A stretch of 64,000 bases of DNA. Origin: Auriscalpium vulgare (taxonomy: Eukaryota > Basidiomycota > Agaricomycetes > Russulales > Auriscalpiaceae). Location of the stretch: positions 310,001 to 374,000 of the forward strand of contig JAHBBC010000007.1 in NCBI GenBank assembly GCA_019915015.1, in the 5' to 3' direction. The translations under genes and the position numbers were made by a program. Every line of letters starts with the position of its first letter. Within the stretch, counting starts at the first letter, position 1. The notes under the pieces were generated by a model that saw only the letters and a list, made by a program, of their open reading frames with translations, did not search any database and was not told the DNA's origin. Of this stretch, positions 47,501-59,941 are shown piece by piece.

Positions 47501-50500
47501 AGTCACCCGCGTCGATGAGCAGCGCGATCAGATCCTCGCGCTTTGCATGTGCCCTCAACAGTGGCAGACACCTGATCGCAATCGAAGTGAAAGGCACGTC
47601 TCTCCCAAATGCAACACACTCTTACCTCTGAGCACGCTCAGCAATCTGGTATATATCTGGATTATGCTCGTGCAGCATCATGATGATTAGCTGCCATACG
47701 TTCAACTTTCTCAGTACACATGTCTCGACGGCTATATCACTCACCCGAAAGTGCATCTTCGCGATGGCGTTTTCAGGCAGGCGTGCAGCCTCCTCCTCCG
47801 CGGCCTGTCTGTACCGATCGTGCGCGAAGCTACACATGTCGCGCGCGCGCTGCACCAGCCAGCCCTCTGCGATCGCGATCTGCAGGCCGCGCATCGAGCC
47901 CCGGCTGGTGCTGAGCGGCCGTTCGCGGACGGCAGAGGACGGCTTGCTGAGACTCCAGTCGTCATCGTCATCGAAGTCGCTGCCGCTGCTCCCGGACGAG
48001 TCATCGCGGTCCATCACGAGTGCTACGTCTGTGACTTTGAAGCTGCAAGTTGGAAAAGCGTCAGCACGTACTGAGCACGCTGAAGGTAAGTGGGGAGCGT
48101 ACGTCGAACCAAAGCAAGATGCCCATACAAGGTATTTGCGCGCATCATCCGGAAGCTCGCGCAGATGACCCATCAAGTACGACAAGTCATTCGGATCTGC
48201 CACGATGCGCTGCGACAACAGCATGGACTCTATCGCGGGCAGATCATACTGCCACCAGTTTCGCTCCCAGTCGAAAAGAATCTGTCAACCAGTTTCAAAA
48301 TTCAGATGCAACGCGCAGACGATGTCTCATACCAGATGTTGCCGTTGCAACGTAGCAAGTAGATTCCGCGCGGAGAAGGCATTGCCGGAGGAGACAGCGT
48401 GAATAAGCCGTGCAAGCGGGGCCACGTCCTCTTTGCTCTGTCTTAAAGTTCGCGCTGTCAGGGATGCGATGGAGGAGTATGAGAGGGGATCAAGCTGTAT
48501 CCATGTCGCGCGAGAGCGACCCGAGAACATGTTTCGAACGCGTTCGACGATTTCCCTAGAAGGCGTCAACATCCAGCCAAGCATTACTTGAGATATAGAC
48601 ATACGGCTTGTCCTCTCGCAGGGTTGCCAAGATGAGAATCCGACTTCTTGAACTTGCCAATTTGCTAACCAGATCTAAGGATCTATCCAAAAATACCCTG
48701 CCGTCAACACAACTCCTGCTGACCAACAGAACAAACGACACGCAACGACTCATCGGCATCATGCAGATCATCCAAGAATAACGCAAACAGGCGCGTCTCC
48801 GCGAGCACCGAAAACACGTTCTCCACAAGCGACTGGAAGCGCGCGCGCAGCTCTCGAGTCGCAAGTGGTTCTTGCGGCGTGTCGAGTGAGATGTTGAACA
48901 GCCCGAGGATGTCCTGCAGCTCCGGCACGCCTTCGTACAGTAGCGGGATGATGCGCATCTGCGGTCCAAGGCGGCTTTTCAGCGTCGCTATGAAGCGATG
49001 CAAGTCGGTGTGGAAGACCATGAGCTGGCGGAGGACGGAAGACAGACACGAGAGCTGATGGCCATTCTGTTAGATGCGTCACCGGAGGCGGATGCGGCCA
49101 CACGTACCAATGAAGCAAACGGCGCGCCGGCTGTGTTCTGAAATTTTGCGTGTCCCCATAGTCCATATGCTGAAAGATGGTCATCAGTACTATCGACAGG
49201 TAATGCATCATCAGATGTTTACCTCGCCACTTCGCCTGATGTGCCAGGACAAGTGAGCTTTTCCCAGCACTAGATCGCATATGAGAAGAGGCTAGGGAGC
49301 ACATCTTCGAACAACTTACCCAGCCGGCCCAACCAAAATGACGCCGTGGGCATGCGGGCCTCTTCTTGACGGTCCCAGAGCAATCCGACGTATCCCATCA
49401 CTCATGGTCGTCATCGGCGATGTCACCACAGAGCTTGACGTCTGTAGGTGCCGCTTTTGTAACAGCGGGCCGGGATTCGGATTTATATTCAACGGAGGGT
49501 CATCCTGTTTCATAGAGGGCGTGCTTCGCGAAGATGCCGAGGAGCTGCGCTCGTCGCGCGAGTCCGACGCGCCGCTCGCCGTTGTGACGAATGTGCTGTT
49601 ATCGTGGAAGGCGCTGTACCGAGAATAGCTTGTCGACGCGTGGCGTATGACGTTCCGCACTATTTCCAATTCCTTGTCTCTTCCAAACTGCGGACACATG
49701 TCAACGGCAAAACGCAAAAGCACTAAATTATAACACGCACTAGATTGCCAGGAATCGTGAATTCCTGGAGAGGCGCGCCATTCCTAGTCAGTCCAGGGTA
49801 ATGCTCAAGGTAGGCGATGGGACACTGACCATGTACCGATCTTGCTTGGCGATCTCGAACGAGGGTATAAGCTTCACTGAAGCGTCAATTGACTTCAAGC
49901 GACGCAACAGAGATGACAAACCTCTAGTGACCTGTCCGACATTGAGGACACTGCTGTCGCTAGCCGCTTCTGACACTCCAGGATATCCGCTTTCAGGCCA
50001 TATGCACTCTGATACCGTGCATCCGGGCTCTTCGAGAGAAGCTGCCACTCTCCGTCAGACGGGCGCTCCTTACAACTCGAACGGAACCTACCTTCTCAAT
50101 GATTTGCGCCAGAACCTGCGGCACGTCCCTCCGGACCTCGTGCACAGGCATCGGTCGCTTCTGCACGATGGAGTGCAGGATCTCGAGCGGGCCGCCTTCA
50201 AACGGAAGCATGCCCCGTCCGACGAGCAGCGCCCAGAAGAGAATACCAAGTGAGTACAAGTCAGTTCGATGGTCATCGCCCATCGTCTCCACGCTGCCGG
50301 TCTGCTCGGGCGAGAGGTAGCACAGAGCCTCCTTGACTTTGAACTTGTCCTCCTCCTCGAACGTGTCTGCGCGGATCACGAGTGAAGAGGGGCCGCCAAA
50401 CTGCTCCAGGGACACAGAGCGGTTCCCAAAGTGGACGAGCCGAACAACGCCGGAGTGCGCGTTGATATGATAAGCGTTGGCTCTGACTACACGAAGGGTC

Positions 50501-51389
50501 AGGAGGCGGCGGCGAGTGGCCAGCGCGCGAAAACTTACCTTCTCTATGCACGAAGCCGAGCCTTTGATCACACAATCAGACGCGATCTCAGAGAGATAAA
50601 CGCCGCGGTACGTACTTGTGCATCTGTTCCAAGCAATGCGTTGCTTGTACCGCGAACCTGGCCACATATCAGCAAGTGCGCATCCCCACCAGAGCAAGCC
50701 CACGCACTCCAGGAACGTTGCGAGATCCATGGTATCCGTGCTCTCCGTGTCGCCGAGAAAGCCTGAGATGTCCATGTCGGCCATGAACACGTCCCCGTGC
50801 GAGGACGTCGGGCGGAGTTTCGGTGCCTCTGCCAGGAGCAGCGCGTTCACCTTGGAGGCGGGTAGATAACGCCCCAGCAGGTTCGGCCCGGGGTGTACAA
50901 GCAGCAGCACGACGCAGTCTCCGTTGACGCGGGATATCGAGAAATAGTCTATCATGCGCGGGGTCGTGATGAGGGTGTTCGTCGAGGCCTGCATGCGGCC
51001 CAGTCTGCGACGCGGTACTATCAACACAGGCTCAGAGTCGGAGAATGGACACGCACATGTGCGCCTCGCGCTCGAGGACGACAGATGCGTTTGTATGCGC
51101 TGGTGCGATCTTGGCCAGGACATTCGAGCCGTCCTTGAGACTGCTGCCCTCTGCGAGTTCTGTGAGGCTTCCGGTGTCCTCCCAAGGCACCGCCTGCCCG
51201 CCAGCGACCCGTGAGTGAGGTGTGCCGCGCACACATTCTGGGTAGACGCACCTTTTCGAACGCGTAGCCTGGGATGGAGAGGATGCCATCCCGGAAGTAT
51301 AGGGTAGGGAAGGACGGTTGGACGTAGCGGCGGCGGGTTGACTTTGTGCTGTTACTGTCCTCGCGGGGCCCAAAGGGGAGCTTGTCCAT
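41502..51389 (-). CDS. Group X-like hybrid histidine kinase with N-terminal kinase-like and ATPase domains
   Basis: A gene of nearly 10 kb with dozens of short introns; the start at 51389 reads [13 protein letters not shown]. Order: a Ser/Thr kinase-like domain (51300-50080, with CYLSPEQTG and [13 protein letters not shown]), a predicted AAA-type ATPase with P-loop [17 protein letters not shown] (about 49330-49240), a long helical TPR-like region, a GAF domain (44240-44000, [20 protein letters not shown]), HisKA with the phospho-histidine in [13 protein letters not shown] (about 43830), HATPase boxes [15 protein letters not shown] (43130) and [16 protein letters not shown] (42870-42830), and a C-terminal receiver ([10 protein letters not shown], phospho-Asp in FDHHMPICDG, VALSADC, KPLRK). 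The build matches Chk1/Mak2/Mak3-type sensors, which feed stress signals through a phosphotransfer protein to Hog1-type pathways. Confidence 0.9.
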
Positions 51390-52000
51390 GGAAATGTGGG
51401 GGACGTAGAAGGAGGCGGGACGTAAGGTTGCTCAAAGCATGTGTGCGGAGGGATTATAACGTTGGCTAATGCTATTTCTGCTGGAGGACGATTGGAGGAC
51501 GAGGCGGCAAATGCCGCGCATGACGCATTGCGATCGGTTACAAATTACCCGAGTAAAGCTCCGAAGCTCTCGCTTACTAGACTCGTCCCCAGCTCGCAGC
51601 ATCACGTGGGACATAATGAGAGCATACTACTAGTATGTTATGGCTCTGCAAGGTCACAATATGAGCAGGCCATCAACCAAGCACTCGCAGCCAACCACGG
51701 GGGTTTTCGCCTCGTCATGGTTCATTCAGACGCCGGACAGGAGAGGACTAAGCAGACTATGCAAGCGTTGACTCGGACGCAATGAAACAACCATATTCAC
51801 GGTATGAATCAGACTAGTCTCTATGGTGACAGTCGTTCTGTACTTGGATAATCAAACCACCCAGACAATTCCAAGATTCCCGTCGAGAGAAAGCCCCATG
51901 AAGCACCCCTGCAGTCATACCAGAAATGACGGAAAATTTACGATTGAGGGCTATGACAGCCGCGTCAGTTGATAGCTCAGTCTGATATCCTAGGTGAAAC
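51390..52000. other. Spacer between histidine kinase and peroxidase
   Basis: A 611-bp gap holding the kinase promoter and the peroxidase 3' flank. An open frame at 51441-51785 (plus) has no recognised content. Confidence 0.5.
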
Positions 52001-53509
<1,509 letters not shown>

Positions 53510-53581
53510 GGCGCGATGAAAGAGAGCTGGCTGAATGAGCTACAGATGCACTCTGAAGACAGTGAGAGATGGTCGCAAGTC

Positions 53582-53588
53582 TTTTATA
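53582..53588 (-). promoter_or_regulatory. TATA box of the peroxidase gene
   Basis: TATAAAA on the minus strand, about 73 bp upstream of the ATG at 53509, a normal distance for a strongly expressed secreted-peroxidase gene in basidiomycetes. Confidence 0.65.
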
Positions 53589-53848
53589 CGATTGCTCTCC
53601 CAGCAGTTCTCGAATGTGATAACTAGACGTGAGAGTAGAGGCATGGGGTGTGTATGTCGAGCAGCGCACGCGAGCCAATGGGTGTTGATCACTTTGGAGA
53701 TGACATGCATTTCGAGCCAGGTTTCACGCATGACAGGCAAGCGATAGCCAAAGAACGACCGGCAAGTAATCCTCGAGCACTCCCGAGAGTCACCCAGAAT
53801 AGCTACGCATGCCGCAAAGCTCAGGTACTCACCGCAAGACGGTTCCGA

Positions 53849-53877
53849 AGGCGCCTACATGTGTCTCTCGGAACCGT
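53849..53877. promoter_or_regulatory. Inverted repeat upstream of the peroxidase gene
   Basis: CGGTTCCGA and its exact inverted copy TCGGAACCG are separated by about 20 bases, about 340 bp upstream of the ATG. A third related half-site (TTCTTCGGAACC) lies near 53904. It contains GAA/TTC blocks like heat-shock elements. A regulatory role is inferred only. Confidence 0.35.
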
Positions 53878-55636
53878 TCGGGGACTTCGGGATAAGGTAC
53901 GTTTCTTCGGAACCATCGACAAGATCGTGATGTCTCACACCGACAAAGAGGGAAAGATGAGGAGTGGGTCATTGTCGGGCTAGCTCGCACACCAGCGAGA
54001 AGGTAACCAGATAACTCCAGGAGCTCGAGTTCGGAATTGCGGCAGTAAGTAAGCGGAGGGCTTATAAGGTATACGTTCTCTGAATTTTTGCACCTGCTTA
54101 CCCATGACTTGAAAGATGTGGGAGGCTACCGTTGTCAAGGGTGCGAGATGAGCGCACGAAATCGACCGGTGACAGGGCAAGGGTACGAGGTAGTCGTGTT
54201 GCATGTGCGCCCGCACTGACGGCAGTGGGACGTTCAATTTGGCAACGCTCTTTATCTTCTTGCGACTGCGGACATGATATTTTGTGGTATTTGCTGATAA
54301 GCACTATTACGGTGAGGTTTAGCATCATCGGCAGTAGAGGTTGGCCAGCAGTTAGAAGTCGATGATACGCACCCCATAAACCACGTCTTGAACAGACCAG
54401 CGTAGCAGGATATGCTTTGTCAAGGAACTCACACGCGGTCCATCTTTCCGTCCCCTTGGGCGCGGTGACATAACATGGGAGAGCGGTAAACTCCTGATGG
54501 CCGTCACCCAGTTGCACCAATGGTCGCAAGTGCATAACACTTGAAACGGGGTCTTCATGTGACAATGAGTATTGAACAACGTTTGACTTGATGAGTGATC
54601 CTGCAGACTCACGGCGGCGGTCTCAGTGTAGCTATTTTTGCGCTTTTTCAGCTTCATATCTATGAATAAATCGCTCGAGTTCGTGGAGAGGCGGCCTTCA
54701 GAGCCTTCCATATATGTAAGTCATATCGGCTGCATGGTTCAAGTCAGGTAGCGATGAGCGGATGTACGGGTACCTGACGCGAAGTGCAACATGAATTCGC
54801 ACGAAATCATCCTATCATCCTGTGCATTCCTCAATTGGATAGAAGTGTGCTCAAGTAGCTCGTGTGTCGTGTCTTCTCTGATTCAAAGCGAGACACGGAA
54901 GAGCGGGCTTGCAGCGCGCTCGACCACTGTGCGATAACTTCGACCTCAGCCTGAGGTGCTGCCAGTGGCGTTGCTGGTTCGAATTTAACATGAGACTCGG
55001 ATGTGATGACTGTAGGCAAAAATCACCTGGAAGTTCCGGCGAAGTTGTTGCAAGTACTCGGTCGCGCTCGCCGCTCGGTGTCCCTGCGAGCAAGTACGGT
55101 CGTCACTAGTCTCCGTAGCTTGACCTTATGGTATCAGAAGATAGTCGTTCTGAATATAAGGTCGTCACTGACAAAGATAGAAATGCAAGTTGGGCGCTTA
55201 CGGGTCTCCGGCATCTCGGCAATCCTGTTGACCAACGATAAACTCTACAGTAATACTCTGACAGCGACGTCCTCCAAGGCGACTGCGGGTAAATTGGCTG
55301 GCCACACAGTCGCCACTAGTATCCGTTTCTCTGTTTTCCAGGAGCAGAGATGAGCGCCCAACGGAGTCCCGTCTCCCCTCCGACTCCGAGTCGGATTCAT
55401 CCAGTGAGGCTCCAACTTCCTTATCCCTCTGACACCTGTCCTGTACGCCCTAAAGCTAGTCCTGCTCAACTTGGATTCGAAATTGTCTGACGGTACTAAG
55501 TCTGTTTCAGCCGTGGCGCGATCGTGCGCTTCGATACCATGCATCTGCCAATTCTGACGCGCACTGCCTGCCTGTTATAAACGCGCAATGAAGCTTCAAG
55601 CATGAAGGATTACACACCTCCGCCAATATCTCAACA

Positions 55637-57803
55637 ATGCCAATTCGCTTGGAGGAGCCAGAATTGAGGCGTCCGCCGTGGGGACTCAAATGGCGGGCAT
55701 CGGTCTGGTTCATAACGCTAGGTGGGTGCTCTTCCTCGACTCTTACCATGGTGCCTGTAACGCTCATGAGACAATTATGGACTAGTTGTCGGCCTTGGTA
55801 AGGCTATTTGCACGCTTTTTGTATGCTGCTGACGACGTCGGGGAGTTAGGTATCACCACAGACTTAATCATTTACTCGGTCGTGATTCCCGTCCTGCCAT
55901 TCCATCTGCAAGGACTCGGATATAGTGGCGTGTCTGCTCTTGTCGGCTACATGCTGTTTGCATACGTATGTCAATGATGCCTTGTCCATGCGCTGCTCAC
56001 GCTGATTTGTCCTAGTCTGGCGGCCTCGTCATCTGTGAGGCTCCCAATCAGCTGTCTGAGTCCTTGCTGACGCTTCTCATAGCTACACCCCCAATCGCAT
56101 GGGTATCTGAGAGGTACAACTCCAGGAAGGGGCCGCTCATGATGGGCCTGATGGCACTCGTCGGTTCTCAGGTTATGCTCATGGAGGCACCCACATACTG
56201 GGTCATGGTCGTCGCGCGGGTGCTGCAGGGTGTGAGTTCGTCGGTGGTATGGGTTGTTGGGCTTGCGCTGCTGTAAGTCGGTCAAAATGGCTGCAGGCTT
56301 TTACTGACGTCGTTACAGCTGCGACACCACTCCGGAGAGATTTGTCGGCCGTGGGTAATCTTCGCCATTTTATTGCCGCAGTCTCTCATCGACATTTTAG
56401 GACAACTAGGGATAGCCATGTCTGGCCTCTCCTTTGGGTATGCTTTCATCGGCTGCGGCCCTTTTATATTTTTAATCGTCGCGCAGTCTTCTCATAGGGC
56501 CGCCTGTCGGCGGCTTCCTTTACGACCGCGTCGGCTGGCGTGGGTCCTGTATGTTCGGCATCATCATCACCCTCATCGACTTGGTCGGCCGCCTGCTGCT
56601 CATTGAACGCAAGGAGGCGCTATTGTGGGGATTCGATCCTGCAGCTGAGATCCAGGCGAGCGCGGGTTCACCCGAAGAAGAGGCTATAAATTCACCTGCA
56701 GCCGTGCGTGCTGTGACGCCGAACGACCCGAGCGTGCGGGTGCCCAGCGTGCCGGCGCAGACAGAGCCTACGCCGCCCATCCCTCTCTCGTCGTTGGCCG
56801 TTATCGGCAAGCTGGCGCGGTCTTCCCGCGCGCTGACGGCTCTTCTCAACACCTTGATATATGGGCAAGTACATCTCTCTATCTCTGCATCTCCTCTGTG
56901 TCTCTCGTCTGACCTCTCGTGTCAGCATCATCTACAGCAGTCAGGAGCCTGCCTTGCCGTTGCACATGCAGCGTCTCTGGGGCTACAACTCTCATAAGGT
57001 CGGGCTCGTCTACGTCGCGGCAGTCGTGCCTACTCTCATTTGTACGTGTTTCTCACCATCTGTTGCCTCCCGCATCTGATCACAATACGACAGCTTCGCC
57101 GCTCTCGGGATGGTGGGCAGACCACAAGGGCGCAGAGTGGATCACTTTCCTTGCCCTTGCATTCGCTGCGCCGTGGTGGGCTATGGTCACCGTCGAGGCC
57201 CACGTTGCGCTCTTTATAATGTCGTTCGCGTTCGAGAGTAAATTTAGCCTGCTGCAGTTCGAACGTGCTTCTGACCGGCTTCATTATACAGACTTCTTCA
57301 CGGCCTCCGTGATTGCACCGGTGACAGCCGAGCTGGCGGCTGTGGGTAGAAGCCTGGAAGGCGTAGGATGTGATTACATTCTATTGAATCTATCTCTGCA
57401 CCTCTTTTAACTGTCCACGTATAGATGCCCACATCTATGGCGCATTCAACCTTGCGTACGGTGTAGGTTCGTCAGGTACGCATTGCGTTTACCCCATATA
57501 CCATCACCATCGAACATGATTTGCTGTCCAGTGGGTCCGCTCATAGGTGGTCAAGTAAGCGTACTTCACGCCTGCTTTCGTCGTTGAAAGCCAGGCTGAC
57601 ATGCTGCGCAGATCTTCGCACACGCAGAGAACGGCTGGCTGGTTCTCAACCTCGTCGCCGTTGCGCTCATCATGGTCGCGATAGCGCTGTCCTTTGTCTT
57701 CATCGGCGAGCGGCCGCTCGTGTCGCGTCTCGTCACGCGTGTGCAACTGTCTGAACACGATACACACCTCGTTAATAAAAGATCAAGAGCGTCGACAACG
57801 TAG
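55637..57803 (+). CDS. Major facilitator superfamily transporter
   Basis: Starts MPIRLEEPELRRPPWGLKW, then membrane segments from VWFITLVVGLGI. A 12-nt exon (55786-55797) completes the first. Visible: LIIYSVVIPVLPFHL, the loop-2 motif WVSERYNSRKGPLMMG, MVVARVLQGVSSSVVWVVGLALL with motif C-like Gly spacing, GPPVGGFLYDRVGWRG, a cytoplasmic loop of about 70 residues rich in Pro and Ser, then six more segments ending ALSFVFIGERP. Resembles DHA1/vesicular amine-type exporters (proton antiport); the substrate cannot be told. About ten short introns. A neighbour of the peroxidase gene, but no functional tie is visible. Confidence 0.85.
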
Positions 57804-58237
57804 CCGGCTTGTGGAAAGAGGATTCTAGAAATATAATAAAATGCTTCACTGGCAAGCAGCCAAAGAAGGTTTTCAAGCAAGTACTGTGCCTCCGAATCGT
57901 ATGTTGATACTGGAAGAGTAGTCTAGTATATGGACTAGATGGACCCAGGACTACCATCGGCAACGCCCGAAGCGCCGGCTATAAAAAACGATCCGTCGCT
58001 CTCTTCTTCCACCACCACGCAAATCTGCCCGCACCTGCCCGCTCTGCACCGACTCCGCTGGGGTTTCGAGGTCCGCGGCCAGGTGCTTTCCCCCTCCGAA
58101 GGGCGCGCGTGCGCTCGAGGCAGTGAGGGGGTGGTTTGGCGTGTGAGAGGGAATCGGTGTCAGCAGTCAGCTTCCGGGAGTCGTCTGTCGAGGACGGTGA
58201 CGCGGAGGTCGTAGAGGATACCGGACACACTTCTGTT
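57804..58237. other. Spacer between transporter gene and LTR element
   Basis: No supported gene. An open minus-strand frame enters from the LTR element but is low-complexity outside it. A CTATAAAAAA sequence is near 57978. Confidence 0.45.
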
Positions 58238-58242
58238 CTACA
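58238..58242. repeat. Left 5-bp target duplication of LTR element (CTACA)
   Basis: CTACA; repeated at 59682-59686 right after the other LTR. Confidence 0.85.
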
Positions 58243-58376
58243 TATGAGAATCAAAGTATGATTGCAGGGGAGGTGACCGGAGAGAGTGAAGAAAGTACGA
58301 GCACGACGCGCGCATACAGCGACGCGGATTACGTAAGTATGTACCCTACGACGAGCGATGACCCACATCGCCAACA
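58243..58376 (-). repeat. 3' LTR (134 bp)
   Basis: On minus it starts TGTTGGCGATGTGGG and ends TTGATTCTCATA. Identical to 59548-59681. Confidence 0.92.
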
Positions 58377-58447
58377 CAACCTCTTGGGTCAAGCGAGTCC
58401 ATATTAAACGAATGGGTATTAAAAAGAATGTGAGGAGTATGGAGGAA

Positions 58448-59276
58448 TTAAAAAGTGAGCTGGGACTTATCAACCTCTTCATCGCGCGCCATATGCACCT
58501 TCTCCCTACGCGGTTCCTCTTCATCGTCCTCGAACCTTGCCCGGGGCTGCTTCGGGGAGGGACACTGGGAGGCCATGTGACCACGACCACGACAGTTGTA
58601 ACAGCGCATGTCGGAATGCGAAGGCGGCGCAAAACGCAGCTTGCCACGAGACAAGTTGGTGCTCTCGGACTTGTCGGTGCGCCCACCCAGAGATCCACGT
58701 CCAGAGTCTGCTCAAGGAGCTGACGAGTTTCCTCGTTGAGGAGACGGGTGACAACATTGTCGATAGTGAGCTCGTCGACAGGGGTGGACTCGAGGGAGAC
58801 GATAAGGGGAGCAAAGGAGGGAGGGAGATGCTGGGTGAGCGCCATGATGACGTCCATATCCTCGAGCTTGTAGCCAGCAGCTTTGAGGTGGAAGGCAGCC
58901 GTGCGAACCTGGGCTACCCACGACTGCATGGACTGGTTGTCACGCTTCGCCATCTCGAAGAGGCGGCGACGGAGAGACATGAGGGTGCCGAAACCACGTG
59001 AGCGATGGATGCGCTCGAGGTTGGTCCATACCTCGCGAACGTCCTTGGACTGGGCATGGGGGGTTGGGAAGGCTCGAGGTGCAGGATGATCTTGGCACGG
59101 GCAAGGCGTTCTTTACGAGCAAAGGTTTTCACACCTTTGGAATTTGGACCCGTATGCGGCATCATCTCCTCCCCGCTGACCACATCCCACAACTCCTTCT
59201 CCTCCAGCAAGGCCTCCATCTGAATGACCCACGTCGAGTAGTTCTCCTCGTTGAGTTTCTCGATACCGGAGGTCAT
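58448..59276 (-). pseudogene. Copia-type gag, frameshifted
   Basis: Starts MTSGIEKLNEENYSTWVIQM, a typical UBN2/Copia gag opening, with ALLEEKELWDVVSG. The frame slips at a run of six C (about 59063), where the expected continuation HAQSKDVREVWTNLERIH lies in another frame. It continues through MSLRRRLFEMAKRDNQSMQS and VDELTIDNVVTRLLNEETR, then slips again near 58722. The last part has the CCHC zinc knuckle CYNCRGRGHMASQC and ends SQLTF at 58448. Gag would form particles and bind RNA. The slips could be mutations, sequence errors in homopolymers, or less likely recoding. Confidence 0.85.
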
Positions 59277-59332
59277 CGTAGTGATGTGGTGATGTGGCGA
59301 AAGATTGTCGAGGGCGGAGATGATTCAATGAC

Positions 59333-59454
59333 GGGAAGGGAAGGGAAGGGAAGGCTGGATTCTTGCTCTAGCTGGCGCACTGGGGAGACTGGCTGGATTC
59401 TCGCTCTAGCTGGCAACTGGCTGGATATGCTCTAGCTGGCAACTGGCTGGATAT
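59333..59454. repeat. Tandem repeats in the LTR-element leader
   Basis: A GGGAA run (59333-59354) is followed by two tandem copies of a 25-base unit, GCTCTAGCTGGCAACTGGCTGGATAT-like (about 59403-59454), with looser copies on either side. It lies in the leader between primer site and gag. Confidence 0.8.
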
Positions 59455-59535
59455 GAGGCTCTAGCTGGCCGGGGGTGACTGAATCGGGTCAAGAGCAAAG
59501 GAAGAATGATACTAGGGGGCTAAGAGCGACGAGCA

Positions 59536-59547
59536 GGGCCCATAACC
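59536..59547 (-). other. Primer-binding site matching initiator tRNA-Met anticodon arm
   Basis: GGTTATGGGCCC begins at the base next to the 5' LTR. It is complementary to GGGCCCAUAACC of a eukaryotic initiator tRNA-Met anticodon stem-loop, not to a tRNA 3' end, as in Drosophila copia, which is primed by a cleaved half tRNA. Confidence 0.75.
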
Positions 59548-59681
59548 TATGAGAATCAAAGTATGATTGCAGGGGAGGTGACCGGAGAGAGTGAAGAAAG
59601 TACGAGCACGACGCGCGCATACAGCGACGCGGATTACGTAAGTATGTACCCTACGACGAGCGATGACCCACATCGCCAACA
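59548..59681 (-). repeat. 5' LTR (134 bp)
   Basis: Identical to 58243-58376; upstream LTR for the minus-strand gag. Confidence 0.92.
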
Positions 59682-59686
59682 CTACA
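59682..59686. repeat. Right 5-bp target duplication of LTR element (CTACA)
   Basis: CTACA, matching 58238-58242. Confidence 0.85.
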
Positions 59687-59941
59687 TTGTGTATTTTGCT
59701 ACATCGTGTATGAGAAACGTGAGTCGCTGCTTTGACGAAATTGGAAGTTGAATATTAGTTGGCATCAGACCAACAGTGCAGACATGAACTATATGACCAT
59801 CGAAGAGTACTGTAAGTCTAAGCCCGACATCACAACAAGAACCCAATGCACTCCTTCCTGTGTCACATGGCGAAACTGAATATGTGGACGCAGATTCGAA
59901 AGTTCCTGGAATAAAGTTAAATTCGCCAATAAAAGGCCACA

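Larger units (their letters stand above)
53510..55636. other. 2.1-kb intergenic region, peroxidase / transporter promoters
   Basis: No supported gene. It holds the upstream regions of the divergent peroxidase and transporter genes. Open frames such as 54098-54565 (minus) show no domain. Two related short segments (GTCGTCACTAGTCTCCGT near 55093 and GTCGCCACTAGTATCCGT near 55309) and the palindrome CCTCAGCCTGAGG near 54945 hint at old repeat sequence. Confidence 0.5.
58243..59681 (-). mobile_element. Gag-only Copia-type LTR element, 1439 bp
   Basis: Two identical 134-bp direct repeats flank a 1171-bp interior and are bordered by a CTACA duplication. The minus-strand interior has a primer site next to the 5' LTR, a repeat-containing leader and a gag frame with UBN2-like sequence and a CCHC knuckle. 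No protease, integrase or reverse transcriptase is present, so it must have moved using enzymes of another element. Size and content match the non-autonomous gag-bearing short LTR class. Confidence 0.9.

Noticed and set aside
54098..54565. 155-codon minus frame in the peroxidase-transporter gap
   Set aside because: No recognisable motif and no neighbouring exons that extend it.
54960..54995. GGTTCGAATT-like tRNA arm
   Set aside because: No matching acceptor, D or anticodon arms could be found around it.
58243..58376. LTR starting TG and ending CA on the plus strand (shorter repeat)
   Set aside because: Only the version starting TATGAG gives a matching 5-bp target duplication; on the minus strand the LTR does start TG.
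57979..58980. 333-codon minus frame running out of the LTR element
   Set aside because: Its start is real gag sequence, but after the second slip it is out of frame and runs through the LTR into unrelated low-complexity sequence.
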